A program made the translations under genes and the position numbers. A DNA stretch of 64,000 nt, taken from assembly GCF_000769115.1 (NCBI RefSeq), contig NZ_JQZV01000005.1, forward strand, positions 1 to 64,000, in the 5' to 3' direction. The stretch comes from Porphyromonas canoris. GTDB taxonomy: Bacteria; Bacteroidota; Bacteroidia; Bacteroidales; Porphyromonadaceae. Position 1 is the stretch's first letter. Every line of letters starts with the position of its first letter. Under the pieces are notes generated by a model. It was not told where the DNA came from, did not search any database, and saw only the letters and a list, made by a program, of their open reading frames with translations. Shown one piece after another: positions 1 to 9,529 of this stretch.

Positions 1-3000
1 TACACACTCGCTGCACAGACCGTTACGGTGTATGGAAAGGTAAGCTACTTGAACTGCTATGGTCAGAAGATAACCTCCCTGGATGTGAGCAAGAACACCG
101 CTTTGACAGGATTGGTCTGCTACTCTAACAGTCTCACCTCGCTGGATGTGAGCAAGAACAAGGCTCTGACATCTCTGGACTGTGAGAAGAATAAAAACCT
201 AAGCTCCGTAAAGATCAGTAGCAGTATAAACAACTATTTGGACTGCAACGACTGCAAGCTGAGCGCGGAGACACTGAACGAGATATTCACCACGCTTCCC
301 GATGTGAAAGAGCAGACAGAAGGGAAGAAAGAGCTATATATCAAAGGTAATCCGGGTACGGCAGCGTGCAACAAGAAGATACCCGAAGACAAAGGCTGGA
401 AATTGGATGTCGGAGATACTCCTCCTCCGCCTGCCGGCAACAGCATGACGATGACGACAAAGAAAGCCGTCGGCGAGAAGATAGAGCTTTGGATCAACGC
501 CGAGCCGGCAGACCGTCCGAATGTCTGGATAGACCTGAACAACAACAAGGTCAAAGATGCAGGCGAGAGCGTAACCGGATTTAACTCCGACCAAGAGTAC
601 ACACTCGCTGCACAGACCGTTACGGTGTATGGAATGGTAAGCTACTTGAACTGCTATGGTCAGAAGATAACCTCTCTGGATGTGAGCAAGAATATAGCTT
701 TGAAAGTGTTGAACTGCTCCTATAACTATAACTCCCTCACCTCGCTGGATGTGAGCAAGAACACGGCTTTGACAACGTTGTACTGCACCGATAACTCCCT
801 CACCTCTCTGGATGTGAGCAAGAACACCGCTTTGACAGTGTTGCACTGCTACTCTAACTCCCTCACCTCGCTGGATGTGAGCAAGAACACCGCTTTGACA
901 GAGTTGTACTGCGGCTCTAACAAGTTCACCTCTCTGGATGTGAGCAAGAACACCGCTTTGACAGAGTTGAACTGCACCTCTAACTCCCTCACCTCGCTGG
1001 ATGTGAGCAAGAACACCGCTTTGACAGTGTTGTACTGTGGCTCTAACAAGTTTACCTCTCTGGATGTGAGCAAGAACACGGCTTTGACAGTGTTGAACTG
1101 CTCCTCTAACTCCCTCACCTCTCTGGATGTGAGCAAGAACACCGCTTTGACAACGTTGTACTGCTCCTCTAACTCCCTCACCTCGCTGGATGTGAGCAAG
1201 AACACCGCTTTGACAATATTCTCCTGCGAGAATAACCCGAATCTAAGCTCCTTGAAGATCTCGAGCAGCATAAAGGACGAGTTATGGATCAGAAAGTGTA
1301 AGCTGAGCGCGGAGACACTGAACGAGATATTCCGCACACTTCCCGATGTAAAAGGGCAGACAGAAGGGAAGAAAGAGCTATATATCAAAGGTAATCCGGG
1401 TACGGCGGCGTGCAACAAGAAGATAGCCAAGGACAAAGGCTGGAAATTGGATGTCGGAGATACTCCTCCTCCTCCTCCTCCTCCTCCTGCCGGCAACAGC
1501 ATGACGATGACGACAACGAGAGCCGTGGGCGAGAAGATAGAGCTTCGGATCGACGCCGAGCCGGCAGACCGTCCGAATGTCTGGATAGACCTGAACAACA
1601 ACAAGGTCAAAGATGCAGGCGAGAGCGTAACCGTATTTGGCTCCTATCAAGAGTACAAGCTCGGCTCGCAGACCGTTACGGTGTATGGAAAGGTAACCGA
1701 GTTGCTCTGCATCGCTAACTCCCTCACCTCGCTGGATGTGAGCAAGAACACGGCTTTGACAGAGTTGGGCTGCCCCTATAACTCCCTCACCTCCCTGGAT
1801 GTGAGCAAGAACACGGCTTTGACAGTGTTGTACTGCGGCTATAACTCCCTCACCTCGCTGGATGTGAGCAAGAACACGGCTTTGAGACGATTCTCCTGCG
1901 GGAATAACCCGAATCTTAGCTCCTTGAAGATCTCGAGCAGCATAAATGATGATTTGTGGGTCAACGGCTGTAAGCTGAGTGCGGAGACGCTGAACGAGAT
2001 ATTCCGCACACTTCCCGATGTAAAAGGGCAGACAGAAGGGGTGAAAGAGCTATATATCAGAGACAATCCGGGCACGTATACGTGCAACAAGAAGATAGCC
2101 AAGGACAAAGGCTGGAAATTGGATGTCGAAGATACTCCTCCTCCGCCTGCCGGCAACAGCATGACGATGACGACAACGCTAACCGTCGGCGAGAAGATAA
2201 AGCTTAAGATCTATGCCGAACCGGCAGACCATCCGAATATCTGGATAGACCTGAACAACAACAAGGTCAAAGATGCAGGCGAGAGCGTAACCGTATTTGG
2301 CACCAATAAAGAGTACACACTCGGCTCCCGGACCGTTACGGTGCATGGAAAGGTAACCGGGTTGCACTGCGGCTCTAACAAGTTCACCTCGCTGGATGTG
2401 AGCAAGAACACGGCTTTGACAGAGTTGGTGTGCTCCTCTAACTCCCTCACCTCGCTGGATGTGAGCAAGAACACGGCTTTGACAGTGTTGTACTGCTCCT
2501 ATAACTCCCTCACCTCGCTGGATGTGAGCAAGAACACGAAGTTGAAATTCTTGGTCTGCTACTCTAACTCTCTCACCTCGCTGGATGTGAGCAAGAACAC
2601 CGCTTTGAGAACGTTGAACTGCGGCTCTAACTCCCTCACCTCGCTGGATGTGAGCAAGAACACCGCTTTGACACGATTCTCCTGCGATAATAACCCGAAT
2701 CTGAGCTCCTTGAAGATCTCAAGCAGCATAAATGATGCGTTGTGGGTCTACCGCTGTAAGCTGAGCACGGAGACGCTGAACGAGATATTCCGCACACTTC
2801 CCGATGTAAAAGGGCAGACCTCCGGCGAGAAGAAGATCTGGATCAAAGGTAATCCGGGCACGGATGCGTGCAACAAGAAGATAGCCACAGACAAAGGCTG
2901 GAAATTGGATGTCGAAGATACTCCGCTTGCCGGCTACAGCGTGACGATGAGGACAACGAGAGCCGTCGGCGAGAAGATAAAGCTTCCAATCGGCGCCGAG

Positions 3001-3633
3001 CCGGCAGACCGTCCGAATGTCTGGATAGACCTGAACAACAACAAGGTCAAAGATGCAGGCGAGAGCGTAACCGAATTTGACATCAATAAATGGTACACAC
3101 TCGGCTCGCAGACCGTTACGGTGTATGGAAAGGTAACGAGGTTGTACTGCCACTCTAACTCCCTCACCTCGCTGGATGTGAGCAAGAACACCGTGTTGAA
3201 AGTGTTGGACTGCTCCTCTAACTTCCTCACCTCGCTGGATGTGAGCAAGAACACCGCTTTGACTTATTTGGACTGCTCCTATAACTCCCTCACCTCGCTG
3301 GATGTGAGCAAGAACACCGCTTTGGTATGGTTGTTCTGCTACTCTAACTCCCTCACCTCGCTGGATGTGAGCAAGAACACGGCTTTGACACGATTCTCCT
3401 GCGGGAATAACCCGAATCTTAGCTCCTTGAAGATCTCGCGCAGCATAAATGATGAGTTGTTGGTCAACCACTGTAAGCTGAGCGCGGAGACGCTGAACGA
3501 GATATTCCGCACACTTCCCGATGTAAAAGGGCAGACCTCCGGCGAGAAGAAGATCTGGATCAAAGGTAATCCGGGTACGGCAGCGTGCAACAAGAAGATA
3601 GCCACAGACAAAGGGTGGACGGTTAAAAACTGA
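1..3633 (+). CDS. Modular leucine-rich-repeat surface protein (5' end outside window)
   Basis: The frame is open from base 1 and starts inside a module: the first codons (YTLAAQTVTVYG) recur at each later module, so the true start lies upstream. About 1,210 residues are present. Five modules are visible. Each has a roughly 65-residue opening domain (containing WIDLNNNKVKDAGESV), then 3 to 9 leucine-rich repeats of 21 residues (LTSLDVSKNTAL followed by L-x-C-x-x-N), then a cap with KLSAETLNEIF and a tail with CNKKIA-DKGW. Proline linkers join the modules. A cysteine stands at the same place in nearly every repeat. The protein stops straight after the last cap, with no recognisable type IX C-terminal domain or sortase motif. 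Adhesion or protein binding is inferred from the fold only. A strong terminator follows 67 nt downstream. Confidence 0.9.
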   Translation, partial: YTLAAQTVTVYGKVSYLNCYGQKITSLDVSKNTALTGLVCYSNSLTSLDVSKNKALTSLDCEKNKNLSSVKISSSINNYLDCNDCKLSAETLNEIFTTLPDVKEQTEGKKELYIKGNPGTAACNKKIPEDKGWKLDVGDTPPPPAGNSMTMTTKKAVGEKIELWINAEPADRPNVWIDLNNNKVKDAGESVTGFNSDQEYTLAAQTVTVYGMVSYLNCYGQKITSLDVSKNIALKVLNCSYNYNSLTSLDVSKNTALTTLYCTDNSLTSLDVSKNTALTVLHCYSNSLTSLDVSKNTALTELYCGSNKFTSLDVSKNTALTELNCTSNSLTSLDVSKNTALTVLYCGSNKFTSLDVSKNTALTVLNCSSNSLTSLDVSKNTALTTLYCSSNSLTSLDVSKNTALTIFSCENNPNLSSLKISSSIKDELWIRKCKLSAETLNEIFRTLPDVKGQTEGKKELYIKGNPGTAACNKKIAKDKGWKLDVGDTPPPPPPPPAGNSMTMTTTRAVGEKIELRIDAEPADRPNVWIDLNNNKVKDAGESVTVFGSYQEYKLGSQTVTVYGKVTELLCIANSLTSLDVSKNTALTELGCPYNSLTSLDVSKNTALTVLYCGYNSLTSLDVSKNTALRRFSCGNNPNLSSLKISSSINDDLWVNGCKLSAETLNEIFRTLPDVKGQTEGVKELYIRDNPGTYTCNKKIAKDKGWKLDVEDTPPPPAGNSMTMTTTLTVGEKIKLKIYAEPADHPNIWIDLNNNKVKDAGESVTVFGTNKEYTLGSRTVTVHGKVTGLHCGSNKFTSLDVSKNTALTELVCSSNSLTSLDVSKNTALTVLYCSYNSLTSLDVSKNTKLKFLVCYSNSLTSLDVSKNTALRTLNCGSNSLTSLDVSKNTALTRFSCDNNPNLSSLKISSSINDALWVYRCKLSTETLNEIFRTLPDVKGQTSGEKKIWIKGNPGTDACNKKIATDKGWKLDVEDTPLAGYSVTMRTTRAVGEKIKLPIGAEPADRPNVWIDLNNNKVKDAGESVTEFDINKWYTLGSQTVTVYGKVTRLYCHSNSLTSLDVSKNTVLKVLDCSSNFLTSLDVSKNTALTYLDCSYNSLTSLDVSKNTALVWLFCYSNSLTSLDVSKNTALTRFSCGNNPNLSSLKISRSINDELLVNHCKLSAETLNEIFRTLPDVKGQTSGEKKIWIKGNPGTAACNKKIATDKGWTVKN
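1465..1488 (+). repeat. (CCT)8 proline-linker microsatellite
   Basis: Eight CCT codons in a row encode an eight-proline linker between the second and third modules of the LRR protein. The equivalent linkers near 421 and 2130 have four prolines and include a CCG, and the one near 2923 is reduced to a single proline. Slippage here would change linker length without breaking the frame. Confidence 0.8.
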
Positions 3634-3699
3634 TTAAGATTGAGGGGAATTTCCCTCACCCCGAAGTGGCGGGGCGTAAAATATTGTAGACAAATTCGG

Positions 3700-3737
3700 G
3701 CAGTGCCGGTGCGATAAGTGCCGGCACTGCTTTTTTT
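3700..3737 (+). terminator. Rho-independent terminator of the LRR gene
   Basis: Perfect 10-bp inverted repeat (GCAGTGCCGG and CCGGCACTGC) with an 11-nt loop, followed by seven T on the plus strand. It lies 67 nt after the LRR stop codon and just before the 22-bp repeat array. Confidence 0.9.
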
Positions 3738-4160
3738 CGCACGAAAAAAAATTTATGTGCGCACGAAAAAAAAATTACGTGCGCACGAAAAAATATTTTT
3801 GTAGGTAAGAAAAAATATTTTCGTAGGTAAGAAAATAAATTTCCGTAGGTAAGAAAAAATATTTTCGTAGGTAAGAAAAAATATTTTCGTAGGTAAGAAA
3901 AAATATTTCCGTAGGTAAGAAAATAAATTTTGTGGCCAAGAAAAAAAATTTCCGTGGCCAAGAAAAAAAATTTCCGTGGCCAAGAAAAAAAATTTCCGTG
4001 GCCAAGAAAAAAAATTTTTGTGGCCAAGAAAATAAATTTTCGTGGCCAAGAAAAAAAATTTCCGTGGCCAAGAAAAAAAATTTTCATGGGCATAGAAAAA
4101 AATTTTCATGCGGACGAAAAAATATCTGCGTGCGCAGAAAAAGTATTTTCTTTAGCATAA
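3738..4160. repeat. 22-bp tandem array, left block (A-tract units)
   Basis: About 19 head-to-tail units, nearly all exactly 22 bp (one of 21). Each unit has an A-tract or A/T palindrome (AAAATATTTT, AAAAATTT types) and a short G/C word at the junction. The junction word changes along the array in runs: GTGCGCAC first, then GTAGGTAAG, then GTGGCCAAG, then mixed forms. Since 22 is not divisible by 3 and units lack stops, several frames stay open; those translations are repetitive and I treat the block as non-coding. A-tracts spaced about two helical turns apart predict intrinsically curved DNA. Confidence 0.9.
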
Positions 4161-4177
4161 GAGTTGTGGCGATCCGG

Positions 4178-4221
4178 GTATAAAAATATATTTTCATAGG
4201 CAGGAAAATATATTTTTATAC
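4178..4221. repeat. Perfect 18-bp A/T-rich inverted repeat
   Basis: Arms GTATAAAAATATATTTTC (4178-4195) and its exact reverse complement (4204-4221) enclose an 8-nt loop. It sits between the A-tract block and the purine block of the tandem array. It has no U-tract in either direction, so it does not look like a terminator; cruciform extrusion is possible. Confidence 0.8.
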
Positions 4222-4282
4222 GAATTGGAAATATTTTTTATACTTGCGGACATATTTTTGTCTGCGCACAAAAATATATTTT

Positions 4283-5030
4283 CGTGCGAATGGGAGGAGA
4301 TTTTTTACGGAAAGGAGGAGGTTTTTGTGCGAAATGGAGGAGGTTTTTGTACGGAAAGGAGAAGATTTTTGTGCGAAAGGGAGGAGATTTTTTACGGAAA
4401 GGAGGGGATTTTTGTGCGGAAAGGAGGAGATTTTTGTGCGAAAGGGAGGGGATTTTTGTGCGGAAAGGAGAAGATTTTTGTGCGAATGGGAGGAGATTTT
4501 TGTGCGGAAAGGAGGAGGTTTTTGTGCGAAAAGAAGAAGATTTTTGTGCGGAAAGGAGGAGGTTTTTGTGCGGAAAGGAGGAGATTTTTGTGCGGAAAGG
4601 AGGAGATTTTTGTGCGAAAGGGAGGAGATTTTTGTGCGAATAGGAGGAGATTTTTGTGCGGAAAGGAGGAGGTTTTTGTGCGAATGGGAGGGGATTTTTG
4701 TGCGAAAAGGAGGAGGTTTTTGTGCGAATGGGAGGGGATTTTTGTGCGGAAAGGAGAAGATTTTTGTGCGGAAAGGAGGTGATTTTTGTACGGAAAGGAG
4801 GAGGTTTTTGTGCGAATAGGAGGAGATTTTTGTGCGGAAAGGAGGAGGTTTTTGTGCGAAAAGGAGAAGATTTTTGTGCGAAAGGGAGGAGATTTTTGTG
4901 CGAAAAGGAGGAGATTTTTGTGCGGAAAGGAGAGGATTTTTGTGCGGAAAGAAGGTTTTTTTTGTACGAAAGGGAGGAGATTTTTGTGCGAATGGGAGGA
5001 GATTTTTGTGCGTATGGAGATTTTTTTTCA
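4283..5030. repeat. 22-bp tandem array, right block (purine/T5 units)
   Basis: About 34 units of mostly 22 bp, made of GTGCG, a variable tetranucleotide (GAAA, AATG, AAAA or AAGG types), GGAGGAG or a close variant, and a run of five or six T. Variant units follow one another in a mosaic order, as in a VNTR that grows and shrinks by slippage or recombination. Units carry AGGAGG and have no stops in several frames, giving spurious open frames on both strands. The block lies between the convergent LRR and CobN-like genes. Confidence 0.9.
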
Positions 5031-5140
5031 CGGGTATGAAAGTTTTTCTCTCTCGGCAGGCAGTTTTTTTTGACTTGCGCCGAGGTGTAAGTTTTGTCCG
5101 TTTTCAGGGTATGACGGTTGGGCTTTTCATGGGATCTTTC

Positions 5141-5185
5141 GGGAGAAAAAAAGAGACCTCGAAGGGGTCTGTTCGAGGTCTCTTT
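5141..5185 (-). terminator. Rho-independent terminator of the cobN-like operon
   Basis: Perfect 14-bp inverted repeat (AAAGAGACCTCGAA at 5150-5163, its complement at 5172-5185) with an 8-nt loop. Read on the minus strand the hairpin is followed by a run of T from the A-run just below 5150. It lies about 40 nt after the stop codon of the CobN-like gene. Confidence 0.85.
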
Positions 5186-5223
5186 GGGGTTCGGATCGGC
5201 TCGGTGCCGCTCTCGGATGTTGC

Positions 5224-8200
5224 TTATCGGCGTCTTTTCTTTATCACGACAAGAATAAAGAAGAAGAGCAGGATGGCTCCGATGGCGATGACGATGCTGT
5301 TGGTGAGGATGGTCTTTGTGTCCGAGAGGTGAGAGTGGGTGAGGTTTTCTCGTTGCAGCCGGACACTCTCTTTGTCTGCTTCGGGAACGGCGGCGGCATT
5401 TTTCATCTTGGAGAGCGCGTTGTTGTAGCTCTTTGCGTCGTCCGGGCGGAGCTGTTGTGCAATATACTCCTGCAGCTTGGGGTTGGTGGCGGAGAATCCG
5501 CTGCCGGCGGATCCGAACTCTTTGACCAACCCGGCATGAAGCTCTGCAAGATGCGCCACCTTGTCCGGCGAGGCTTTCCACATACCCTTGCGGCTGCTTT
5601 CGAGCATGATGGCTGTGATCTCTTGGAAGGATGCCGGATTTATCTCTTTGAAAAACTCGTTCGTGCCGAGATTGTGAACATCTTTCACGTACATCTCGTA
5701 CATCTCGTCCCATAGTTCGTTGTCTATCACATCGGGCTTGGTGGCACTCCAGCCGAATGTGTTGGAGACGACATCGAGCACGCCTTGAGCACTGCTCGCA
5801 CCGCCTTTGAGGGTCTCTTTCACGAAGTTCGGATTGAGTATGGTGGCACGTGCTTCCACTCCGATGGCTTCTTTCAACTCCTGTATGCGGATGTTGTTGC
5901 GGTTGCGATAGTCGGCAAAGACAGCGTCCGGATCTTTCCCCGTCACGCTGCGGATGGCTGCGTTGATCCCTCCCATGAACTCATAGACATGATCGAGGCT
6001 CAACGCTCCCCAGGTATTGTTCTGACGAGGCTGAACCACCAGATCGGCATCATGCAGCACAGCCCTGAAGAGGTGTTCGTTGAATGCTCCCCACTCCTCC
6101 TCTGTTCCATACATTGCTCCCATATTGTTGATATAGGCATTGGCGATCTCCTCATCGGAAGACCAGCGATCGCTACTTGCAATGACCTCCTTGATCTTGG
6201 TGCCGTACATGCCATTGAGTCCTCCGAAGACGCGCTTGGTGGAAAGCTCCCGTGCCTCTTGCGGAGAGACGCCCTGCTCTACCAACAGACGCTCGACCTC
6301 GACGGAAGAAGACTTCACCTTGTTTTCATAGCCTTCATCCTTGGCTTCGGCTGCCATCTCCACCGCACGAGTGATATACATCAGACGAGATGCGGCAAGG
6401 TCGCGGAACTGTCCGGATGTCTGTACCACTATGTCTATACGGGGACGTCCAAGCTCGGAAGCAGGAATGAGCCTGAGATCCGTTACCCGTCCGTGAGAGT
6501 CCCTCACAGGCTCCACGCCCAACATATAAAGAGCCTGGGCAATGGTAGTACCTTCGCTTTCGATAAACTCTCCGCTCCAGAACGTGAAGCTCACCTTCCT
6601 CGGATAGTCTCCGTGCTGTTTCTTGTATCGGGCAAGAGTGGCATTGACCAGAGAGATACCATCTTCCCAAGCCTTCTCGGTGGGAGTGGCTTCGGCATTC
6701 ACGGAGTAGAGATTCCTGCCCGTCGGGACGGCAGACGGATTGGCAATGGCATCACCTCCGGAAGAGGGAGCATTGTATCCGCCGGCAAGAGCATTCAATA
6801 CTCCTTTTAGCTCGGCTTCCGGACTCTCTTCCAATGCGTTCTTATACTTTTTCACATCGTAAAGAGTACGCTCCGCCTCAACAATGGCAAAAGCTTTCTC
6901 TCTCTCCTCCTTAGTATGTTGGCGCACCTCTTTCGGCATACGTCCTCCCCCCATTGCCCTCTTGGGCGGTGCCAATAGTGTATGTGCCTCACGGATTTCA
7001 GCCGGAGAGACTCCGATAACACTGCTAACGAAAAGAGAATCGACAGCTCTGCCGGAAAGGATCTGCCGAACGACCGACTTTGCAGGAGCGAGATAATGCT
7101 CCGTAAAATAGACGTTGCTGCGGAGCTTTTCCGTATCCACCTTGCCGGAGAGGCGGTCTATGCGTGCAATACTGTAAGCAATGGGATCCGCACTCATCGC
7201 CATGACGGTGGTGAGAATCTTCTCTTTGGAATAAGGTACGCCGGTGATGTACAGCTCGCCATTTACTTTCTCATTGGCAATCTCCTCGGCAAAGTTGTCT
7301 ATCTGCTCTATCTCTTCCTGAGTATAAGGCTTGGCAGGAATGCTGTCTAAACGGAGGTAGCGGTGTATTCCAAGTGCCATGGCACTCTCTTTTACCGCTA
7401 TCGAAGCTTTGTCTTTAGGGTCGGGGGACTTGAAGTAAGCGCGTATCTTGCCTTGAAGATCCGCCAGCTGCCCTCTCGTATTGCTCTCCATGAACGGCGG
7501 CATAAGGTATGAGGTTATGGCTGCGTAGGTGCGGCGTTTGGCTATGATGCACTCTCCGATGTTTGCTATGGTGTAGTAATAGAAGTGGGGAACTGAGCCG
7601 ATAAGACGATCACTCCAGTCTGCACTGCTGAGAGCAACCTGCTTCTCCGGTGTAAATTCAAGGCTGCCGTGTGTACCGAAATGCAAAACAGCATCTGCCT
7701 TGAAGCCATGCTGCATCCAGAGGTATGAGGCAATATAAGGGTGTGGAGGTGGAGACTTTGCTCCGTGAACGATGGCAAACGCATCGTCGCCCACGGCTGC
7801 CATTGGTTGTGGAAGCAGCGCAACGTTTCCAAAGTCGAGTCTAGCCACTGCAATGGCAGGCTCTCCATCTGCTTCAGTACTCATATAGCTTCCCGGAGCT
7901 TCGCCGTAAAGGTCTGTTACTTCTTTGTACTTCTCCGGGAATATGGAGCTTTTCACCCACTCTTCATAGAGAGACTTTTTGATGAGAGCCGGATTGCCCT
8001 TTTGGAGAAACTCCTGCTGTACTCCCTCTGCATAAGGATCAAGGATAACGCCTTGAGACATGAGCATTCGTCCAAGCTCTTCCGGTGTTTCGGGAAGATT
8101 CTCTACCTTATACCCCTCTGCTCTCAAACGCAAAAGGAGATTGTGAAGAGATGGAATGGTTTCGAGGGACTGCGCTAAAAGTGTCTGCTGTCCGGCTCCT

Positions 8201-9318
8201 TTGAAGAAGTAGATGGCGAGCTTCTTTTCTGAGTTTTTCTTACCCTTGAGAGCTATTGTCCGGGAGACAATATCGGTAAAAGTGCGAAGTCTGTCCGGTA
8301 TGGTTTTGAAGAGATAAAAGCCTTCTCTGTTTTTCTCCTGTGCAATCAGAGCATAAGGGTAAACAGCTCCGTCTATCTCCGGCATCACTACTCCCTGTCC
8401 CAATATGCCGCCAACGAGTCCCATCGGATTAGCCATCCAATCTTCTTCCAACTCCAAGCTGGTAAGAGGTGTAAACAGTGGGATATTGGTCTCTTTGAGC
8501 CACTCTACCACTTCGTCCCCTTCTCCCATGGAAAGACGACCCATTGCCGTGTAAATGACAGCATCAGGATTGGCAGACTTTAGCATCTCCAGCCTTTTGT
8601 CTTTGGCAAAAATAGGATAGACATTATGCCCTGCGTTTCTCATGGAGACGATGATGCTGTCGAGGTGTTGTTTGTTACCTCTGAAAGGATTGTGCAAGCC
8701 GATGACGAGAGCTACTCGCTTTGCACCCTCTTTGTACAAGCCTTTTTTCCTGGTGTAGGCATCGTACTCGTCTATCGTAAAGAAGTGCACACCCTCTTCA
8801 AGGTCAAAGAAAACCTCCTCTATACTCTCGGTGGGCGGTTCAGGATCCGTGACTCGGAAGCTCTTTCGGTCTATATACTTTCGGACATAGTTTGCCATGT
8901 TTTGGTAATTGACCATGTTTCCCGCAGAGAGATAAGCCGAAATGGTAGCACAGTGAATACTATCCATGCTGCACATTTCGTTCCTGCTATCGGTGGAAGC
9001 GTGCATAATGATAGGGACACCCTTACTTGCCAAACGTTGCAAAGCATCACGCTCCTCCGCAGAAAGCCGAAGCCCCATACCATTGCAGATGATAAAGTCG
9101 TACCCTTTAAGCTTGTCCACATCCTCCTGCTCGTAAGCATCGAAGTGTATCATCGGGTTTTTATTCGACAAAGCTATATCCGTCGCCCTGTATGTCTTGA
9201 ATGCGTAAAGAGCTATACGGGTAGGAGAGAGATACCTTGCCCAGATGAACCAACCGGCTGCAACAAAAAGAAGCAAAACCACCGAAGTTATCAGAGAGAT
9301 CTTTACTGTTGACTTCAT
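5224..9318 (-). CDS. Membrane-anchored CobN/HmuS-like chelatase
   Basis: 1,364 residues, about the size of cobaltochelatase large subunits. A transmembrane segment follows the start (about residues 7-27), and a second one lies at the C terminus just before a KKRRR tail, so the large middle region is held at the membrane. The mid-protein motif HFGTHGSLEF, followed later by AKRR, matches the CobN signature. Family members either insert cobalt into the corrin ring (CobN) or, for HmuS-type proteins of Bacteroidales haem loci, are linked to metal removal from tetrapyrroles. Here it is the third gene after a B12-riboswitch-controlled TonB receptor, which favours a corrinoid or cobalt role over haem; that is inference. 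A 211-nt gap separates it from the upstream DUF4374 gene, so it may also have its own promoter. Confidence 0.85.
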   Translation of the reverse strand: MKSTVKISLITSVVLLLFVAAGWFIWARYLSPTRIALYAFKTYRATDIALSNKNPMIHFDAYEQEDVDKLKGYDFIICNGMGLRLSAEERDALQRLASKGVPIIMHASTDSRNEMCSMDSIHCATISAYLSAGNMVNYQNMANYVRKYIDRKSFRVTDPEPPTESIEEVFFDLEEGVHFFTIDEYDAYTRKKGLYKEGAKRVALVIGLHNPFRGNKQHLDSIIVSMRNAGHNVYPIFAKDKRLEMLKSANPDAVIYTAMGRLSMGEGDEVVEWLKETNIPLFTPLTSLELEEDWMANPMGLVGGILGQGVVMPEIDGAVYPYALIAQEKNREGFYLFKTIPDRLRTFTDIVSRTIALKGKKNSEKKLAIYFFKGAGQQTLLAQSLETIPSLHNLLLRLRAEGYKVENLPETPEELGRMLMSQGVILDPYAEGVQQEFLQKGNPALIKKSLYEEWVKSSIFPEKYKEVTDLYGEAPGSYMSTEADGEPAIAVARLDFGNVALLPQPMAAVGDDAFAIVHGAKSPPPHPYIASYLWMQHGFKADAVLHFGTHGSLEFTPEKQVALSSADWSDRLIGSVPHFYYYTIANIGECIIAKRRTYAAITSYLMPPFMESNTRGQLADLQGKIRAYFKSPDPKDKASIAVKESAMALGIHRYLRLDSIPAKPYTQEEIEQIDNFAEEIANEKVNGELYITGVPYSKEKILTTVMAMSADPIAYSIARIDRLSGKVDTEKLRSNVYFTEHYLAPAKSVVRQILSGRAVDSLFVSSVIGVSPAEIREAHTLLAPPKRAMGGGRMPKEVRQHTKEEREKAFAIVEAERTLYDVKKYKNALEESPEAELKGVLNALAGGYNAPSSGGDAIANPSAVPTGRNLYSVNAEATPTEKAWEDGISLVNATLARYKKQHGDYPRKVSFTFWSGEFIESEGTTIAQALYMLGVEPVRDSHGRVTDLRLIPASELGRPRIDIVVQTSGQFRDLAASRLMYITRAVEMAAEAKDEGYENKVKSSSVEVERLLVEQGVSPQEARELSTKRVFGGLNGMYGTKIKEVIASSDRWSSDEEIANAYINNMGAMYGTEEEWGAFNEHLFRAVLHDADLVVQPRQNNTWGALSLDHVYEFMGGINAAIRSVTGKDPDAVFADYRNRNNIRIQELKEAIGVEARATILNPNFVKETLKGGASSAQGVLDVVSNTFGWSATKPDVIDNELWDEMYEMYVKDVHNLGTNEFFKEINPASFQEITAIMLESSRKGMWKASPDKVAHLAELHAGLVKEFGSAGSGFSATNPKLQEYIAQQLRPDDAKSYNNALSKMKNAAAVPEADKESVRLQRENLTHSHLSDTKTILTNSIVIAIGAILLFFFILVVIKKRRR

Positions 9319-9366
9319 ATTGTAATCTGTAAAGAAAAAAGTATTGGCTACGCATCATATCCGTAG

Positions 9367-9374
9367 CAAAAGTA
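9367..9374 (-). promoter_or_regulatory. Possible -7 box upstream of the cobN-like gene
   Basis: TACTTTTG on the minus strand fits TAnnTTTG and lies 48 nt before the start codon in the 211-nt gap. No matching -33 TTTG is seen at the usual distance, so this is weak. Confidence 0.25.
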
Positions 9375-9529
9375 ATTATATGGGAGTAAATGTATGGATT
9401 ATCTCCTTCAAAAAGAAAAAAGACACCATGTCATCCTCTTTATTCTTTCCACGACTGTTTTCACAGCCGGAAATCTAAAAGCAAAAATGACATGGCATCT
9501 CCTATTGAGGATGTGTTAAATTAAGGATC

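Noticed and set aside
849-1610. Minus-strand open frames opposite the LRR gene
   Set aside because: They mirror the repetitive codons of the LRR gene, change frame with each module and lack a recognisable protein.
3656-4183. Open frames over the A-tract block
   Set aside because: Same reason: low-complexity F/K-rich repeats in all frames, with no start region or domain.
3738-5030. CRISPR array
   Set aside because: Whole units repeat, the spacers are not unique, the period is only 22 bp and no cas gene is present.
4216-5713. Long open frames on both strands through the 22-bp array (for example 271, 491 and 191 codons)
   Set aside because: The unit has no stop codon in several frames, so open frames are automatic. 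Translations are simple repeats of about 22 residues, and the longest minus-strand frame runs on antisense-free into the CobN-like gene in another frame.
5785-6810. 341-codon plus-strand open frame inside the CobN-like gene
   Set aside because: It is antisense to a well-supported chelatase and has no domain or promoter.
9423-9500. Inverted repeat CCATGTCA / TGACATGG in the gap before the CobN-like gene
   Set aside because: Only 8 bp with a loop of about 60 nt and no T-run, so it is too weak for a terminator or operator claim.
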